This document shows, in pieces, positions 1-6,268 of a stretch of DNA of 14,012 nt; within the stretch, counting starts at the first letter, position 1; the number at the start of each line of letters is the position of its first letter. Made by a program: the position numbers and the translations under genes. Source of the stretch: DASPTT01 sp035623275 (GTDB lineage: Bacteria > Actinomycetota > Acidimicrobiia > Acidimicrobiales > UBA8190); contig DASPTT010000112.1 in NCBI GenBank assembly GCA_035623275.1, positions 1 through 14,012 on the forward strand, given 5' to 3'. The notes beneath the pieces are model-generated. The model worked only from the letters and a program-made list of their open reading frames with translations, had not been told where the DNA came from and did no database searches.

Positions 1-72
1 CCGGAAGGCCGCGCCGTCGTAGGCGATCAGCAGCCGCCAGCGCTGCGTCGCAGCGCCGGCGCCTTGCTCCAC
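1..72 (-). CDS. truA: tRNA pseudouridine synthase A, N-terminal fragment (runs off the window)
   Basis: Only the first 24 codons are visible; the gene continues past base 1. The translation starts at a GTG (72-70) and contains RLLIAYDGAAFR, which matches the first beta strand of TruA enzymes (usual pattern: hydrophobic run, then YDG, then F). TruA isomerises uridines at positions 38-40 of the tRNA anticodon arm to pseudouridine. The catalytic aspartate lies further downstream and is not in view. The GTG sits 2 bases after the rplQ stop codon, so translation is probably coupled. truA directly after rplQ is a very common bacterial order, and this supports the call despite the short fragment. 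Confidence 0.85.
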   Translation of the reverse strand, partial: MEQGAGAATQRWRLLIAYDGAAFR

Positions 73-74
73 CG

Positions 75-428
75 TCAGACGAACTCGATCCGTGCCATCG
101 GCGCGTTGTCGCCGGGGCGCGGGCCCAGCTTGAGGATGCGGGTGTAGCCGCCGGGCCGCTCGGCGTAGCGGGGCCCGATCTCCTCGAAGAGCTTGTGGGC
201 CATGTCCTTGTCCCGGATGAGCGCCACCACCCGGCGCTGGCGGTGCACCCCGCCCTTGCGGGCCGCGGTGATGCATTTCTCCATGACCGGGCGCAACGCC
301 TTGGCCTTCGTCTCGGTGGTGACGAGGGACTCCGCGGCGATCAGCGACGCCACGAGGTTCCCTATCATCGCCTTCTGGTGAGCGGCGTCACCGCCGAGAC
401 GGCGCCCCCGCTTGGGCGTGCCACGCAT
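75..428 (-). CDS. rplQ: 50S ribosomal protein L17
   Basis: The product has 117 residues, the usual bacterial L17 length. L17 is a large-subunit protein near the peptide exit region that contacts 23S rRNA. The N-terminus MRGTPKRGRRLGGDAAHQKAM is close to the family pattern (H/R-x-RLGR..AHRxAM), and the centre has the expected LVTTETKAKALRPVMEK segment. The C-terminus GGYTRILKLGPRPGDNAPMA is the signature end of the family. The ATG at 428 lies 9 bases after the rpoA stop with a GAGGT ribosome-binding site overlapping that stop. It is the last ribosomal gene of the alpha part and is followed by truA. Confidence 0.98.
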   Translation of the reverse strand: MRGTPKRGRRLGGDAAHQKAMIGNLVASLIAAESLVTTETKAKALRPVMEKCITAARKGGVHRQRRVVALIRDKDMAHKLFEEIGPRYAERPGGYTRILKLGPRPGDNAPMARIEFV

Positions 429-437
429 GGTCCGACC

Positions 438-1376
438 TCAGTCCTTGACCCGGAGCGACAGGCCGCGCTCGTCGAGGCGCTGGATGACCTCGTCGAGCGA
501 CTTCTGGCCGAAATTGGTGATGGCCAGCAGGTCCTCGGCGGTGCGCTCGACCAGCTCGCCGATGGTGTTCACCTGGGCGCGCTTGAGGCAGTTGCGGGGG
601 CGCTCGGAGAGGTCGAGGTCCTCGATGGCCAGGTCCAGGTCGGGCGAGCCGCTGGTGGACGTGCCCACCTCGCCCAGCTCGAGGCCCTGGGGCTCCTCCT
701 CGAGGTCGGCCACCAGCCCCACCAGCGAGCGCAGCGTGTCACCGGCGGAGGCCAGCGCCTCGCGCGGGGTGAGGGAGCCGTCGGTCTCGATGTCGAGCAC
801 CAGGCGGTCGAAGTCGGTGGACTGCTCGACCCGGACCGGTTCGATGGTGAACGCGACCCGTCGCACCGGGGAGAAGATCGAGTCCACCGGGATGACGCCG
901 ATCGTGCTCGAGCGCTTGTTGCGCTCGGCCGAGGCGTACCCCCGCCCCCGCTCGACGGTGACGTCGATGGCCAGGCGGCCCTTGGCGTTGAGCGAGGCGA
1001 TGTGCAGCTCGGGGTTGAGCACCTCGACGTCCGCCGTGAGCTGGAGGTCCCCGGCGGTGACCTCTCCGGGGCCGCGCTTGTCGCAGCGCAGGGTCACGGG
1101 CTCGTCGCTGTGGACCCGCAGGACGATGTCCTTGAGGTTCAGGATGATGTCGGTCACGTCCTCCTTGACGCCGGGCAGCGTCGTGAACTCGTGGAGGGCG
1201 TCGTCGAAGCGGACCTGGGTCACCGCCGCGCCGGGGATGGCCGAGAGCAGGGTCCGGCGGATGGAGTTGCCGAGCGTGTGGCCGAAGCCGGGCTCGAGGG
1301 GGCCGACCGCGAAGCGCTGGCGGTTCTCCTCCTCCTCGCCGAGGGCCTCGACGGTCGGGCGCTGGATGATGAGCAT
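438..1376 (-). CDS. rpoA: DNA-directed RNA polymerase alpha subunit
   Basis: The product has 312 residues, typical of bacterial alpha. Two alpha chains form the scaffold on which beta and beta' assemble. The N-terminal domain (about 1-230) has the conserved dimerisation segment FGHTLGNSIRRTLLSAIPGA at 31-50. An acidic linker (about 222-255) leads to the C-terminal domain (about 256-310), which binds UP-element DNA and activators. That domain keeps RPRNCLK at 259-265, in which R259 and N262 align with the E. coli DNA-contact residues R265 and N268, and NFGQKSL at 288-294, matching the second DNA-contact loop. The ATG at 1376 has AGGAG 8 bases upstream. A 57-base gap separates it from rpsD, one of the larger gaps in the operon. 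Confidence 0.99.
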   Translation of the reverse strand: MLIIQRPTVEALGEEEENRQRFAVGPLEPGFGHTLGNSIRRTLLSAIPGAAVTQVRFDDALHEFTTLPGVKEDVTDIILNLKDIVLRVHSDEPVTLRCDKRGPGEVTAGDLQLTADVEVLNPELHIASLNAKGRLAIDVTVERGRGYASAERNKRSSTIGVIPVDSIFSPVRRVAFTIEPVRVEQSTDFDRLVLDIETDGSLTPREALASAGDTLRSLVGLVADLEEEPQGLELGEVGTSTSGSPDLDLAIEDLDLSERPRNCLKRAQVNTIGELVERTAEDLLAITNFGQKSLDEVIQRLDERGLSLRVKD

Positions 1377-1433
1377 TCGGATGGCTCCTGCAGGTGGTGG
1401 GTGTGCGTGCTCGGGACAGGTCGTGCCGGGTGG

Positions 1434-2081
1434 CTACTTCGAGTAGAGCTCGACGATGAGCGACTCGCGCACCGGCTCGTCGATGTGCTCGCGCTCGGGC
1501 AGCACGTTGACGGTCACCTGGGTGCGGTCCGCGCCCGCGCCCAGCCACAGCGGCAGCGGGCGGTCGATCGTGTCGAGGTTGCGGCGCACGACGTAGAGCT
1601 CCTTGGAGGAGGGCTTCATGGCCACGACGTCGCCCACCCGGACCCGGTAGCTCGGGATGGTGACCCGCTTGCCGTTGACCAGGACGTGGCCGTGGCGCAC
1701 CAGCTGGCGGGCCTGGGCACGGCTCGCCCCCCAGGTCGCCCGGAAGGCTACGTTGTCGAGCCGCAGCTCGAGCAGGCGCAGCAGGTTCTCTCCGGTGATC
1801 CCGGGCTGGCGGGCGGCCTCGGCGTAGACGTTGCGGAATTGGCGCTCGAGCACCCCGTAGATGCGCCGGGCCTTCTGCTTCTCGCGCAGCTGGGCGAGGT
1901 ACTCCGAGCCTTGGCGCATGCGGTCGCGCCCGTGCTCGCCCGGAGGGTACGCGCGGCTGTGGCGGTCGGTGACCGCCTCGCTCACGGGGCACTTGAGCGA
2001 GTAGCAGCGCTCGCCCTTCAGGAACAGCTTGGTCCGCTCGCGCCGGCACAGCCGGCAGACGGGCCCGGTGTAACGCGCCAT
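1434..2081 (-). CDS. rpsD: 30S ribosomal protein S4, zinc-binding form
   Basis: The product has 215 residues. S4 binds 16S rRNA early and nucleates assembly of the small-subunit body; in several bacteria it also represses its own operon. The N-terminus MARYTGPVCRLCRRE begins a four-cysteine cluster (C9, C12, C26, C31), the zinc-containing form. The S4 RNA-binding domain follows from about residue 100 (LRLLELRLDNVAFRATWGAS, then ARQLVRHGHVLVNGKRVTIPSY). The C-terminus REHIDEPVRESLIVELYSK is typical. The ATG at 2081 is chosen because it gives the conserved start; an open frame continues upstream but lies inside rpsK. The AGGAG motif ends only 2 bases before the ATG, closer than usual, and GGAAGG further upstream may be the working site. 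The gap from rpsK is 28 bases. Confidence 0.98.
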   Translation of the reverse strand: MARYTGPVCRLCRRERTKLFLKGERCYSLKCPVSEAVTDRHSRAYPPGEHGRDRMRQGSEYLAQLREKQKARRIYGVLERQFRNVYAEAARQPGITGENLLRLLELRLDNVAFRATWGASRAQARQLVRHGHVLVNGKRVTIPSYRVRVGDVVAMKPSSKELYVVRRNLDTIDRPLPLWLGAGADRTQVTVNVLPEREHIDEPVRESLIVELYSK

Positions 2082-2109
2082 GGCTCCTTGTTTCCTTCCG
2101 CCCTGCCGA

Positions 2110-2520
2110 TCAGACCCGGCGCCGCTTCTTGGGGCGGCACCCGTTGTGCGGGATCGGTGTGACGTCCTTGATCCCCGCGACCTCGATGCCCGTGGCCGCG
2201 ATCGACCGGATGGCCGTCTCGCGCCCCGACCCGGGCCCCCGCACGAGCACGTCGACCTTGCGCACGCCGTGCTCCATGGCCCGGCGCGCCGCCTGCTCGG
2301 CCGCCAGCTGGGCGGCGAAGGGGGTGGACTTGCGCGACCCCTTGAAGCCGACGTTGCCCGCGGACGCCCAGGACAGGACGTTGCCCTCCTGGTCCGAGAT
2401 GGTGACGATCGTGTTGTTGAACGAGCTCTTGATGTGCGCGACGCCATAGGCGACGTTCTTGCGCTCGCGCTTTCTGGGTCGGCGGGCTGCGCCGCCTGCG
2501 GACTTCGTGGGCTTGGCCAT
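2110..2520 (-). CDS. rpsK: 30S ribosomal protein S11
   Basis: The product has 136 residues. S11 sits on the platform of the small subunit, near the E site and the 3' end of 16S rRNA. The N-terminal 20 residues are rich in Lys and Arg. The core begins at about 24 (YGVAHIKSSFNNTIVTISD) and holds the family signature RGPGSGRETAIRSI near 94-107. It ends DVTPIPHNGCRPKKRRRV, the standard terminus, including the Asn-Gly pair known in E. coli S11 to form isoaspartate. The start codon overlaps the rpsM stop by one base (TGATG), so the two are likely translationally coupled. Confidence 0.98.
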   Translation of the reverse strand: MAKPTKSAGGAARRPRKRERKNVAYGVAHIKSSFNNTIVTISDQEGNVLSWASAGNVGFKGSRKSTPFAAQLAAEQAARRAMEHGVRKVDVLVRGPGSGRETAIRSIAATGIEVAGIKDVTPIPHNGCRPKKRRRV

Positions 2521-2900
2521 CAGTGCTTGCGAACCTTCTTCTTGCCGGCGACCGTCTTCTTCGGGCCCTTGCGGGTCCGGGCGTTGGTGTGCGTGCGCTG
2601 ACCGTGGACGGGCAGGCCCCTGCGGTGCCGGATGCCCTGGTAGCAGCCGATCTCCATCTTCCGCTTGATGTCCTGGGCCACGTCCCGGCGCAGGTCCCCC
2701 TCGACCTTGAGGTTGGCGTCGATCCAGTTCCGGAGCTTGGTGACCTCTTCGTCGGTGAGGTCGCGGACGCGGGTATCCGGGTTGGTGTCCGTGGCCTCGC
2801 AGACGCGCTGGGCCTGGGTCCGGCCGATCCCGTAGATGTAGGTGAGGGAGATCTCGAGCCGCTTCTCCCTGGGGATGTCCACCCCTGCGATTCGTGCCAC
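2520..2900 (-). CDS. rpsM: 30S ribosomal protein S13
   Basis: The product has 126 residues. S13 is in the head of the small subunit and makes bridges to the large subunit and contacts with the P-site tRNA through its C-terminal tail. The start GVDIPREKRLEISLTYIYGI and the C-terminal RHRRGLPVHGQRTHTNARTR are both family signatures. The tail ends in a basic stretch (KKTVAGKKKVRKH). The start is a GTG at 2900, giving the conserved MARIAG; GAGGGG lies 7 bases upstream. An open frame extends further upstream but overlaps rpmJ and is not conserved in character. The gene lies 17 bases after the rpmJ stop. Confidence 0.98.
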   Translation of the reverse strand: MARIAGVDIPREKRLEISLTYIYGIGRTQAQRVCEATDTNPDTRVRDLTDEEVTKLRNWIDANLKVEGDLRRDVAQDIKRKMEIGCYQGIRHRRGLPVHGQRTHTNARTRKGPKKTVAGKKKVRKH

Positions 2901-2917
2901 GTGCCGTCCCCTCGTCC

Positions 2918-3031
2918 TCAGCCCTGGCGCTGCTTGTGCCGCGGGTTCTCGCAGATGACCATGACGCGCCCGTGGCGCCGGATCACCTTGCACTTCTCAC
3001 ACATCGTCTTGACGCTCGGTCGCACCTTCAT
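2918..3031 (-). CDS. rpmJ: 50S ribosomal protein L36, zinc-binding form
   Basis: This is a 37-residue protein, the standard L36 length. L36 is a small zinc-ribbon protein that joins the large subunit late in assembly. The sequence MKVRPSVKTMCEKCKVIRRH carries C11 and C14, followed by C27 and H32, the complete set of zinc ligands of the cysteine-containing form. A paralogue lacking these ligands is made under zinc limitation in many actinobacteria; none is visible here. The start ATG at 3031 has GGGAAGAG upstream. Its position between infA and rpsM is the standard one. Confidence 0.98.
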   Translation of the reverse strand: MKVRPSVKTMCEKCKVIRRHGRVMVICENPRHKQRQG

Positions 3032-3047
3032 GCGCTCTTCCCTGTCA

Positions 3048-3272
3048 TCACTTGTAGCGGTAGGTGATGCGCCCCCGGGTGAGGTCGTAGGGCGTGATCT
3101 CCACCTGCACGCGGTCGCCCGGGAGGATCCGGATCCGGTGCATGCGCATCTTCCCCGAGCTGTGCGCCAGCACCTTGTGGCCGTTCTCGAGCTCGACCCG
3201 GAACATGGCGTTCGGGAGCGGCTCGATGACCGTCCCCTCGAGCACGATCGCATCCTCTTTGGGCTTCGGCAG
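3048..3272 (-). CDS. infA: Translation initiation factor IF-1 (apparent CTG start)
   Basis: IF-1 is a small OB-fold protein that occupies the ribosomal A site during initiation and works with IF-2 and IF-3. The conserved body is unmistakable (LEGTVIEPLPNAMFRVELEN; ENGHKVLAHSSGKMR; PYDLTRGRITYRYK at the end). No ATG lies in frame near the expected start. A CTG at 3272 gives 74 residues beginning MPKPKEDAIVLEG, close to the usual 72-73 and similar to the N-termini of other IF-1 proteins. A perfect AGGAGG (3284-3279) stands 6 bases upstream of it. Alternatives are a GTG at 3302 (84 residues, weak ribosome-binding site), a GTG within IVLEG that would remove conserved residues, and a distant ATG at 3470. 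The identity is certain; the start is likely but unproven. Confidence 0.95.
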   Translation of the reverse strand: MPKPKEDAIVLEGTVIEPLPNAMFRVELENGHKVLAHSSGKMRMHRIRILPGDRVQVEITPYDLTRGRITYRYK

Positions 3273-3278
3273 GTGACT

Positions 3279-3284
3279 CCTCCT
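3279..3284 (-). promoter_or_regulatory. Ribosome-binding site that selects the infA CTG start
   Basis: The minus strand reads AGGAGG followed by six bases (AGTCAC) and then CTG. It matches the anti-Shine-Dalgarno sequence perfectly at the optimal distance. The in-frame GTG at 3302 has only GGGGACGGG upstream. This is the main reason for placing the infA start at 3272. Confidence 0.7.
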
Positions 3285-3339
3285 GGTCTGTGTCCATGGC
3301 ACGCCCGTCCCCGCGGTGATCGGGCGCTGCTGCGATCCT

Positions 3340-3368
3340 GGCGGCGGCCGGGACCGAGGCCCGCCGCC
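3340..3368 (-). repeat. GC-only inverted repeat in the infA leader
   Basis: The transcript strand has GGCGGCGG (3368-3361), a 13-base loop, and CCGCCGCC (3347-3340), giving an 8-bp stem made only of G-C pairs. It lies about 67 bases upstream of the proposed infA start. No T run follows, so it does not look like a standard terminator. It could be a leader structure, an mRNA-stability element or a by-product of base composition. Confidence 0.4.
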
Positions 3369-3386
3369 GCACCCCGGGACGTCCTC

Positions 3387-3400
3387 GGACCGGATGGTCC
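3387..3400 (-). repeat. Short inverted repeat in the infA leader
   Basis: The transcript strand reads GGACC-ATCC-GGTCC, a perfect 5-bp stem with a four-base loop, about 40 bases after the putative -10 element. Nearby GGGAC and GTCCC segments could pair alternatively. Chance occurrence is possible in DNA this GC-rich. Confidence 0.3.
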
Positions 3401-3440
3401 CTGGGCGGCCGAGTACCGGCCCGGCGTGGCGAGCCGCTCC

Positions 3441-3470
3441 AGGATAGCGGCTCCCGGCCGCCCCGGCCAA
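3441..3470 (-). promoter_or_regulatory. Possible housekeeping-sigma promoter upstream of infA
   Basis: On the minus strand, TTGGCC (3470-3465) is followed after 18 bases by TATCCT (3446-3441). The -10 matches TATAAT at 4 of 6 positions and the -35 matches TTGACA at 4 of 6. It starts 31 bases after the map stop codon, where an internal operon promoter would be expected. A start point near 3434 would leave a leader of about 160 bases before infA. GC-rich genomes yield such matches by chance, so support is moderate. Confidence 0.35.
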
Positions 3471-3500
3471 GGGGCCCAGGTCAGGGGCCGTCCCGGTCGC

Positions 3501-4241
3501 TCAGGGCAGGGTCAACACCTCGGGGCCGTCCTCGGTCACGGCGATGGTGTGCTCGAAGTGGGCCGAGAGCCGGCCGTCGGCGGTGACCACGCTCCAGCCG
3601 TCGTCGAGCAGGACCGTCCCGGGCCCGCCGGCGTTGACCATGGGCTCCACGGCGAAGACCATCCCCGGCTTGAGCACGGGTCCCCCGTGCCCCGGCCAGT
3701 AGTTGGGGACCTGGGGGTCCTCGTGCATGGCCGTGCCGATGGCGTGGCCCACGTACTCCCGCACCACGCTGAACCCGGCCGCCTCGGCCACCGCCTGGAC
3801 CGCCCGGCCCACCTCGTGGAGCCGGTTGCCCGGGCGGAGCTGGTCGATCCCCGCCCACAGGCTCCGCTCGGTCACCTCGATGAGCCGGGCCGCCTCGGGG
3901 GTCACGTCGCCGATGGCCATGGTGAAGGCGGCGTCGCCGTGGTAGCCCTCGATGATCGCCCCGCAGTCGATGGACATGATGTCGCCCTCCTCGAGGACGT
4001 AGTCCCCGGGGATGCCGTGGACGATCATGTCGTTGGGCGAAGTGCAGATGACCGCCGGGAAGCCCCGGTAGTTGAGGAAGTTCGACCGGGCCCCACGCCG
4101 CTCGAGCACCTCGGCCGCCACCGCGTTGAGCTCCGCCGTGGTGACCCCGGGCTTGGCCGCCTGCCGGGTCGCCTCGTGCATCTCGGCCACCACCCGGCCG
4201 GCCCGGCGCATCTTGGCGATCTCCTCGGCGTTGCGCCTCAT
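3501..4241 (-). CDS. map: Methionine aminopeptidase, type I
   Basis: The product has 246 residues. It is a cytosolic dinuclear metal enzyme that removes the initiator methionine from nascent proteins. All five metal ligands of the pita-bread fold are visible: D92 (in SIDCGA), D103 (in YHGDAAF), H166 (in VGHAIG), E199 (in FAVEPM) and E230 (in HFEHT). H75 (in MIVHG) and H173 match the conserved substrate-side histidines. There is no N-terminal zinc-finger extension, so it is a short type Ia-like form. The ATG at 4241 overlaps the adk stop by four bases (ATGA), implying coupled translation. The reading frame stays open far upstream across adk and secY, but that is a compositional shadow. The stop at 3503-3501 precedes the intergenic region before infA. 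Confidence 0.98.
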   Translation of the reverse strand: MRRNAEEIAKMRRAGRVVAEMHEATRQAAKPGVTTAELNAVAAEVLERRGARSNFLNYRGFPAVICTSPNDMIVHGIPGDYVLEEGDIMSIDCGAIIEGYHGDAAFTMAIGDVTPEAARLIEVTERSLWAGIDQLRPGNRLHEVGRAVQAVAEAAGFSVVREYVGHAIGTAMHEDPQVPNYWPGHGGPVLKPGMVFAVEPMVNAGGPGTVLLDDGWSVVTADGRLSAHFEHTIAVTEDGPEVLTLP

Positions 4242-4924
4242 AACCGGCGTCCCGAGCGCCCGAAGCGGCCGCGGCGGTCCTCCACCGCCCGGATGATGCG
4301 GCGCGACACGGCGTCGGGCGAGCCCACCCCGTTGATCTTGACCAGCTGGCCGCGCCCCTCGTACCACTCGACGAGCGGCGCCGTCTGGCGCTCGTAGAGG
4401 TCGAGGCGCCGCCGGATCGCGTCCTCGGTGTCGTCCTCGCGCTGGACCACCTCGCCGCCGCAGATGTCGCAGGTCCAGTTCACCTTGGGCGGAGCGGTCA
4501 CGGAGTAGTTCGTGCCGCAGTCCGTGCACACCCGGCGGCTGACCAGCCGGCGCATGACCTGCACGGTGGGCACCTCGATGTCGATCACGACGTCGATGTC
4601 GCCCGGCGCCATGAGCGCGGCCAGGGTCTCGGCCTGATGCGTGGTGCGCGGGCAGCCGTCGAGGATGAACCCCCGGGCCCGGGCGTCGGGTTCGGCCAGG
4701 CGCTCGGAGACCATCTCCATGATGATGTCGTCCCCGAGCAGCTCGCCGCGGTCCATGACCTCCTTGACCTTGGTCCCGAGGTCGGACCCGGCTTTGACGG
4801 CGGCGCGCAGCATGTCGCCGGTGGACACGTGCGGGACGACGTAGTGGTGCGACAGCCGCACGCACTGCGTTCCCTTCCCGGCCCCCTGCTTGCCGAGGAC
4901 CACGAGCCTGGCGCCAGGTACCAC
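4238..4924 (-). CDS. adk: Adenylate kinase with zinc-binding LID
   Basis: The product has 228 residues. It interconverts ATP + AMP and 2 ADP in the cytosol. The P-loop is GKQGAGKGTQ at 11-20, with KQ where most adenylate kinases have PP. The AMP-binding region contains STGDMLR (34-40). The DGFPR motif reads DGCPR at 89-93, with Cys replacing Phe. The long LID domain has C133-x2-C136 and C152-x2-C155, a structural zinc site of the type known from Bacillus. DLYERQTAPLVEWY (175-188) is the usual C-terminal helix. An Arg/Gly-rich tail of about 14 residues follows. The start is a GTG at 4924, 6 bases after the secY stop; its ribosome-binding site is weak, so coupling to secY is likely. The catalytic scaffold looks intact. 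Confidence 0.98.
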   Translation of the reverse strand: MVPGARLVVLGKQGAGKGTQCVRLSHHYVVPHVSTGDMLRAAVKAGSDLGTKVKEVMDRGELLGDDIIMEMVSERLAEPDARARGFILDGCPRTTHQAETLAALMAPGDIDVVIDIEVPTVQVMRRLVSRRVCTDCGTNYSVTAPPKVNWTCDICGGEVVQREDDTEDAIRRRLDLYERQTAPLVEWYEGRGQLVKINGVGSPDAVSRRIIRAVEDRRGRFGRSGRRL

Positions 4925-4930
4925 GCCCGG

Positions 4931-6223
4931 CTACTTCAGGAATCCCTCGTAGTTCCGCATCATCAGCTGGCTGTCGATCTGCTTCATGGTCTCCAGGGAG
5001 ACACCGACGGCGATGAGCAGCGTCGTCCCGTAGAAGGGGTAGGCGCGTAGGTTCCACAGCGCCATGAGCAGCGACGGCGTGACGGCCACGAGGACGAGGT
5101 AGCCCGCCCCCGGAACGGTGATGCGGTTGAGGATTCGGGCCAGGTAGCGCTCGGTGGGCGGGCCCGGGCGGATGCCGGGGATGTAGCCGCCCTGCTTGCG
5201 GATGATGTCGGCCTGCTGGTGCGGGTCGAACGCCACGTACACGTAGAAGAACGTGAAGGCGAAGATCAAGACGCCGTACGACACGATGTAGAGCATGCTC
5301 GTCGGCTGGATGTGGTTGTTGACGAAGGTCCGGAAGCCCGACCACGGGACGATGTTGGCCAGCAGCACGGGGATGTAGAGCAGCGAGCTGGCGAAGATGA
5401 TCGGGATCACGCCGGACTGGTTGACCTTGAGGGGGATGTAGGTCGACGAGCCGCCGTACATCCGACGGCCCACGACCCGTTTGGCGAAGGTGACCGGGAT
5501 CCGCCGCTGGCCCTGCTCCATGAACACCACGAAGAGCATGATGACCAGCGTCAGGGCCAGGATGACCCCGAACTTCAGCCGGCCGCCCTGGGCCAGGACG
5601 GCGGCGCCGCCGGCGGGGATGCCGGCCACCACGTTGGCGAAGATCAGGATGGACATGCCGTTGCCGATGCCGCGCTGGGTGATGAGCTCGGCCAGCCACA
5701 TGACCAGGGCGGTGCCCGCGGTCAGGGTGAGGCAGATGAAGGCGGCCCGCCACAGCGTGAAGTTGGGGATGAGGTCGATGCTCTGCCCGGTGCCGAGGAG
5801 GCCCGAGCCGCCGTTGTGGAACACGTAGACGAGGCCCGCCGACTGCAGCAGGGCGAGGCCGACCGTCAGGTACCGGGTCGTCTGCGTGAGCTTCTTCTGG
5901 CCGATGGCCCCCTGGTCGCGCCACTCCTCGAGCTTGGGGATCACGGTGGAGAGCAGCTGGATGATGATCGAGCTCGTGATGTAGGGCATGATCCCGAGCC
6001 CGAACACCGCCATCCGCAGCAGCCCGCCGCCCGAGAACAGGTTCAGGAACCCGAGGATGCCCGCCTGGCGCGCCTGGGTCTCGAGCTGCTGGACCTTGTC
6101 GACCGAGATGAACGGGACGATGACGTTCGCCCCGAGCTCGTAGAGGCAGATGATGGCAAGGGTGAAGACGACCTTGTTGCGAAGGTCCGGGACCTTGAAG
6201 ATGTTCTTGAGGCTCGAGAGCAA
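4931..6223 (-). CDS. secY: Protein translocase channel subunit SecY
   Basis: The product has 430 residues and forms the membrane channel for secretory and membrane proteins, with SecE, SecG and SecA or the ribosome as partners. Ten transmembrane segments are expected; clear ones include about 18-39, 71-93 (MAVFGLGIMPYITSSIIIQL), 117-135, 160-180, 217-235, 270-292, 310-332, 371-390 and 396-412. Family markers seen are QRRIPV (239-244), MYGGSSTYIPLKVNQSGVIP (255-274), and the SecA/ribosome-binding loop RKQGGYIPGIRPGPPTE (342-358), whose R352 region matches the essential arginine of E. coli. The start is a TTG at 6223 with AGGAGG 4 bases upstream; no closer ATG fits. A 45-base gap separates it from rplO. 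Confidence 0.98.
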   Translation of the reverse strand: MLSSLKNIFKVPDLRNKVVFTLAIICLYELGANVIVPFISVDKVQQLETQARQAGILGFLNLFSGGGLLRMAVFGLGIMPYITSSIIIQLLSTVIPKLEEWRDQGAIGQKKLTQTTRYLTVGLALLQSAGLVYVFHNGGSGLLGTGQSIDLIPNFTLWRAAFICLTLTAGTALVMWLAELITQRGIGNGMSILIFANVVAGIPAGGAAVLAQGGRLKFGVILALTLVIMLFVVFMEQGQRRIPVTFAKRVVGRRMYGGSSTYIPLKVNQSGVIPIIFASSLLYIPVLLANIVPWSGFRTFVNNHIQPTSMLYIVSYGVLIFAFTFFYVYVAFDPHQQADIIRKQGGYIPGIRPGPPTERYLARILNRITVPGAGYLVLVAVTPSLLMALWNLRAYPFYGTTLLIAVGVSLETMKQIDSQLMMRNYEGFLK

Positions 6224-6227
6224 CGCC

Positions 6228-6233
6228 CCTCCT
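6228..6233 (-). promoter_or_regulatory. Ribosome-binding site deciding the secY TTG start
   Basis: The minus strand reads AGGAGG, four bases (GGCG), then TTG. This strong site, plus the conserved-looking MLSSLKNIFKVPDLRNK N-terminus, supports TTG at 6223 as the start. Confidence 0.75.
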
Positions 6234-6268
6234 CGATCCCTGCCGGGCCCGGGTTCCGGTCGCCGAGG

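Larger units (their letters stand above)
3273..3500 (-). other. map-infA intergenic region (putative infA leader)
   Basis: This 228-base stretch is the only long gap between genes in the window. I see no convincing coding sequence in it: frames are open through part of it only because the DNA is GC-rich. It holds a possible promoter (3441-3470) and at least two GC-rich inverted repeats in the inferred transcript, a 5-bp stem with a 4-base loop at 3387-3400 and an 8-bp stem with a 13-base loop at 3340-3368. Neither is followed by a T run on the transcribed strand, so I do not call an intrinsic terminator. The likely role is a separate promoter and 5' leader for the infA-rpoA segment; this is inference. 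Confidence 0.5.

Noticed and set aside
1377..1433. Possible promoter or S4-binding leader before rpoA in the 57-base gap
   Set aside because: I see no convincing -35/-10 pair or strong stem-loop; only the ribosome-binding AGGAG is clear.
195..2162. Plus-strand open frame of 655 codons opposite rplQ, rpoA and rpsD
   Set aside because: It is antisense to three certain genes. High G/C at third positions removes stop codons from the opposite strand, and the translation is a low-complexity mix of Ala, Gly, Arg, Val, Asp and His with no recognisable domain.
3048..3470. A longer IF-1 of 140 residues starting at the ATG at 3470
   Set aside because: The additional 66 residues are low-complexity and absent from the family. 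That ATG lies at the putative -35 element, and the strong ribosome-binding site is next to the CTG at 3272.
3340..3500. Intrinsic terminator after map
   Set aside because: GC-rich inverted repeats exist, but none is followed by a T run on the transcript strand, so the standard signature is missing.
2523..4397. Plus-strand open frame of 624 codons opposite rpsM to adk
   Set aside because: It is antisense to several confident genes and has the same biased composition, so it is a compositional shadow.
6243..6252. 10-base palindrome CCGGGCCCGG between rplO and secY as an operator
   Set aside because: Such palindromes are common in DNA this GC-rich, and there is no second copy or promoter nearby to suggest a regulator.
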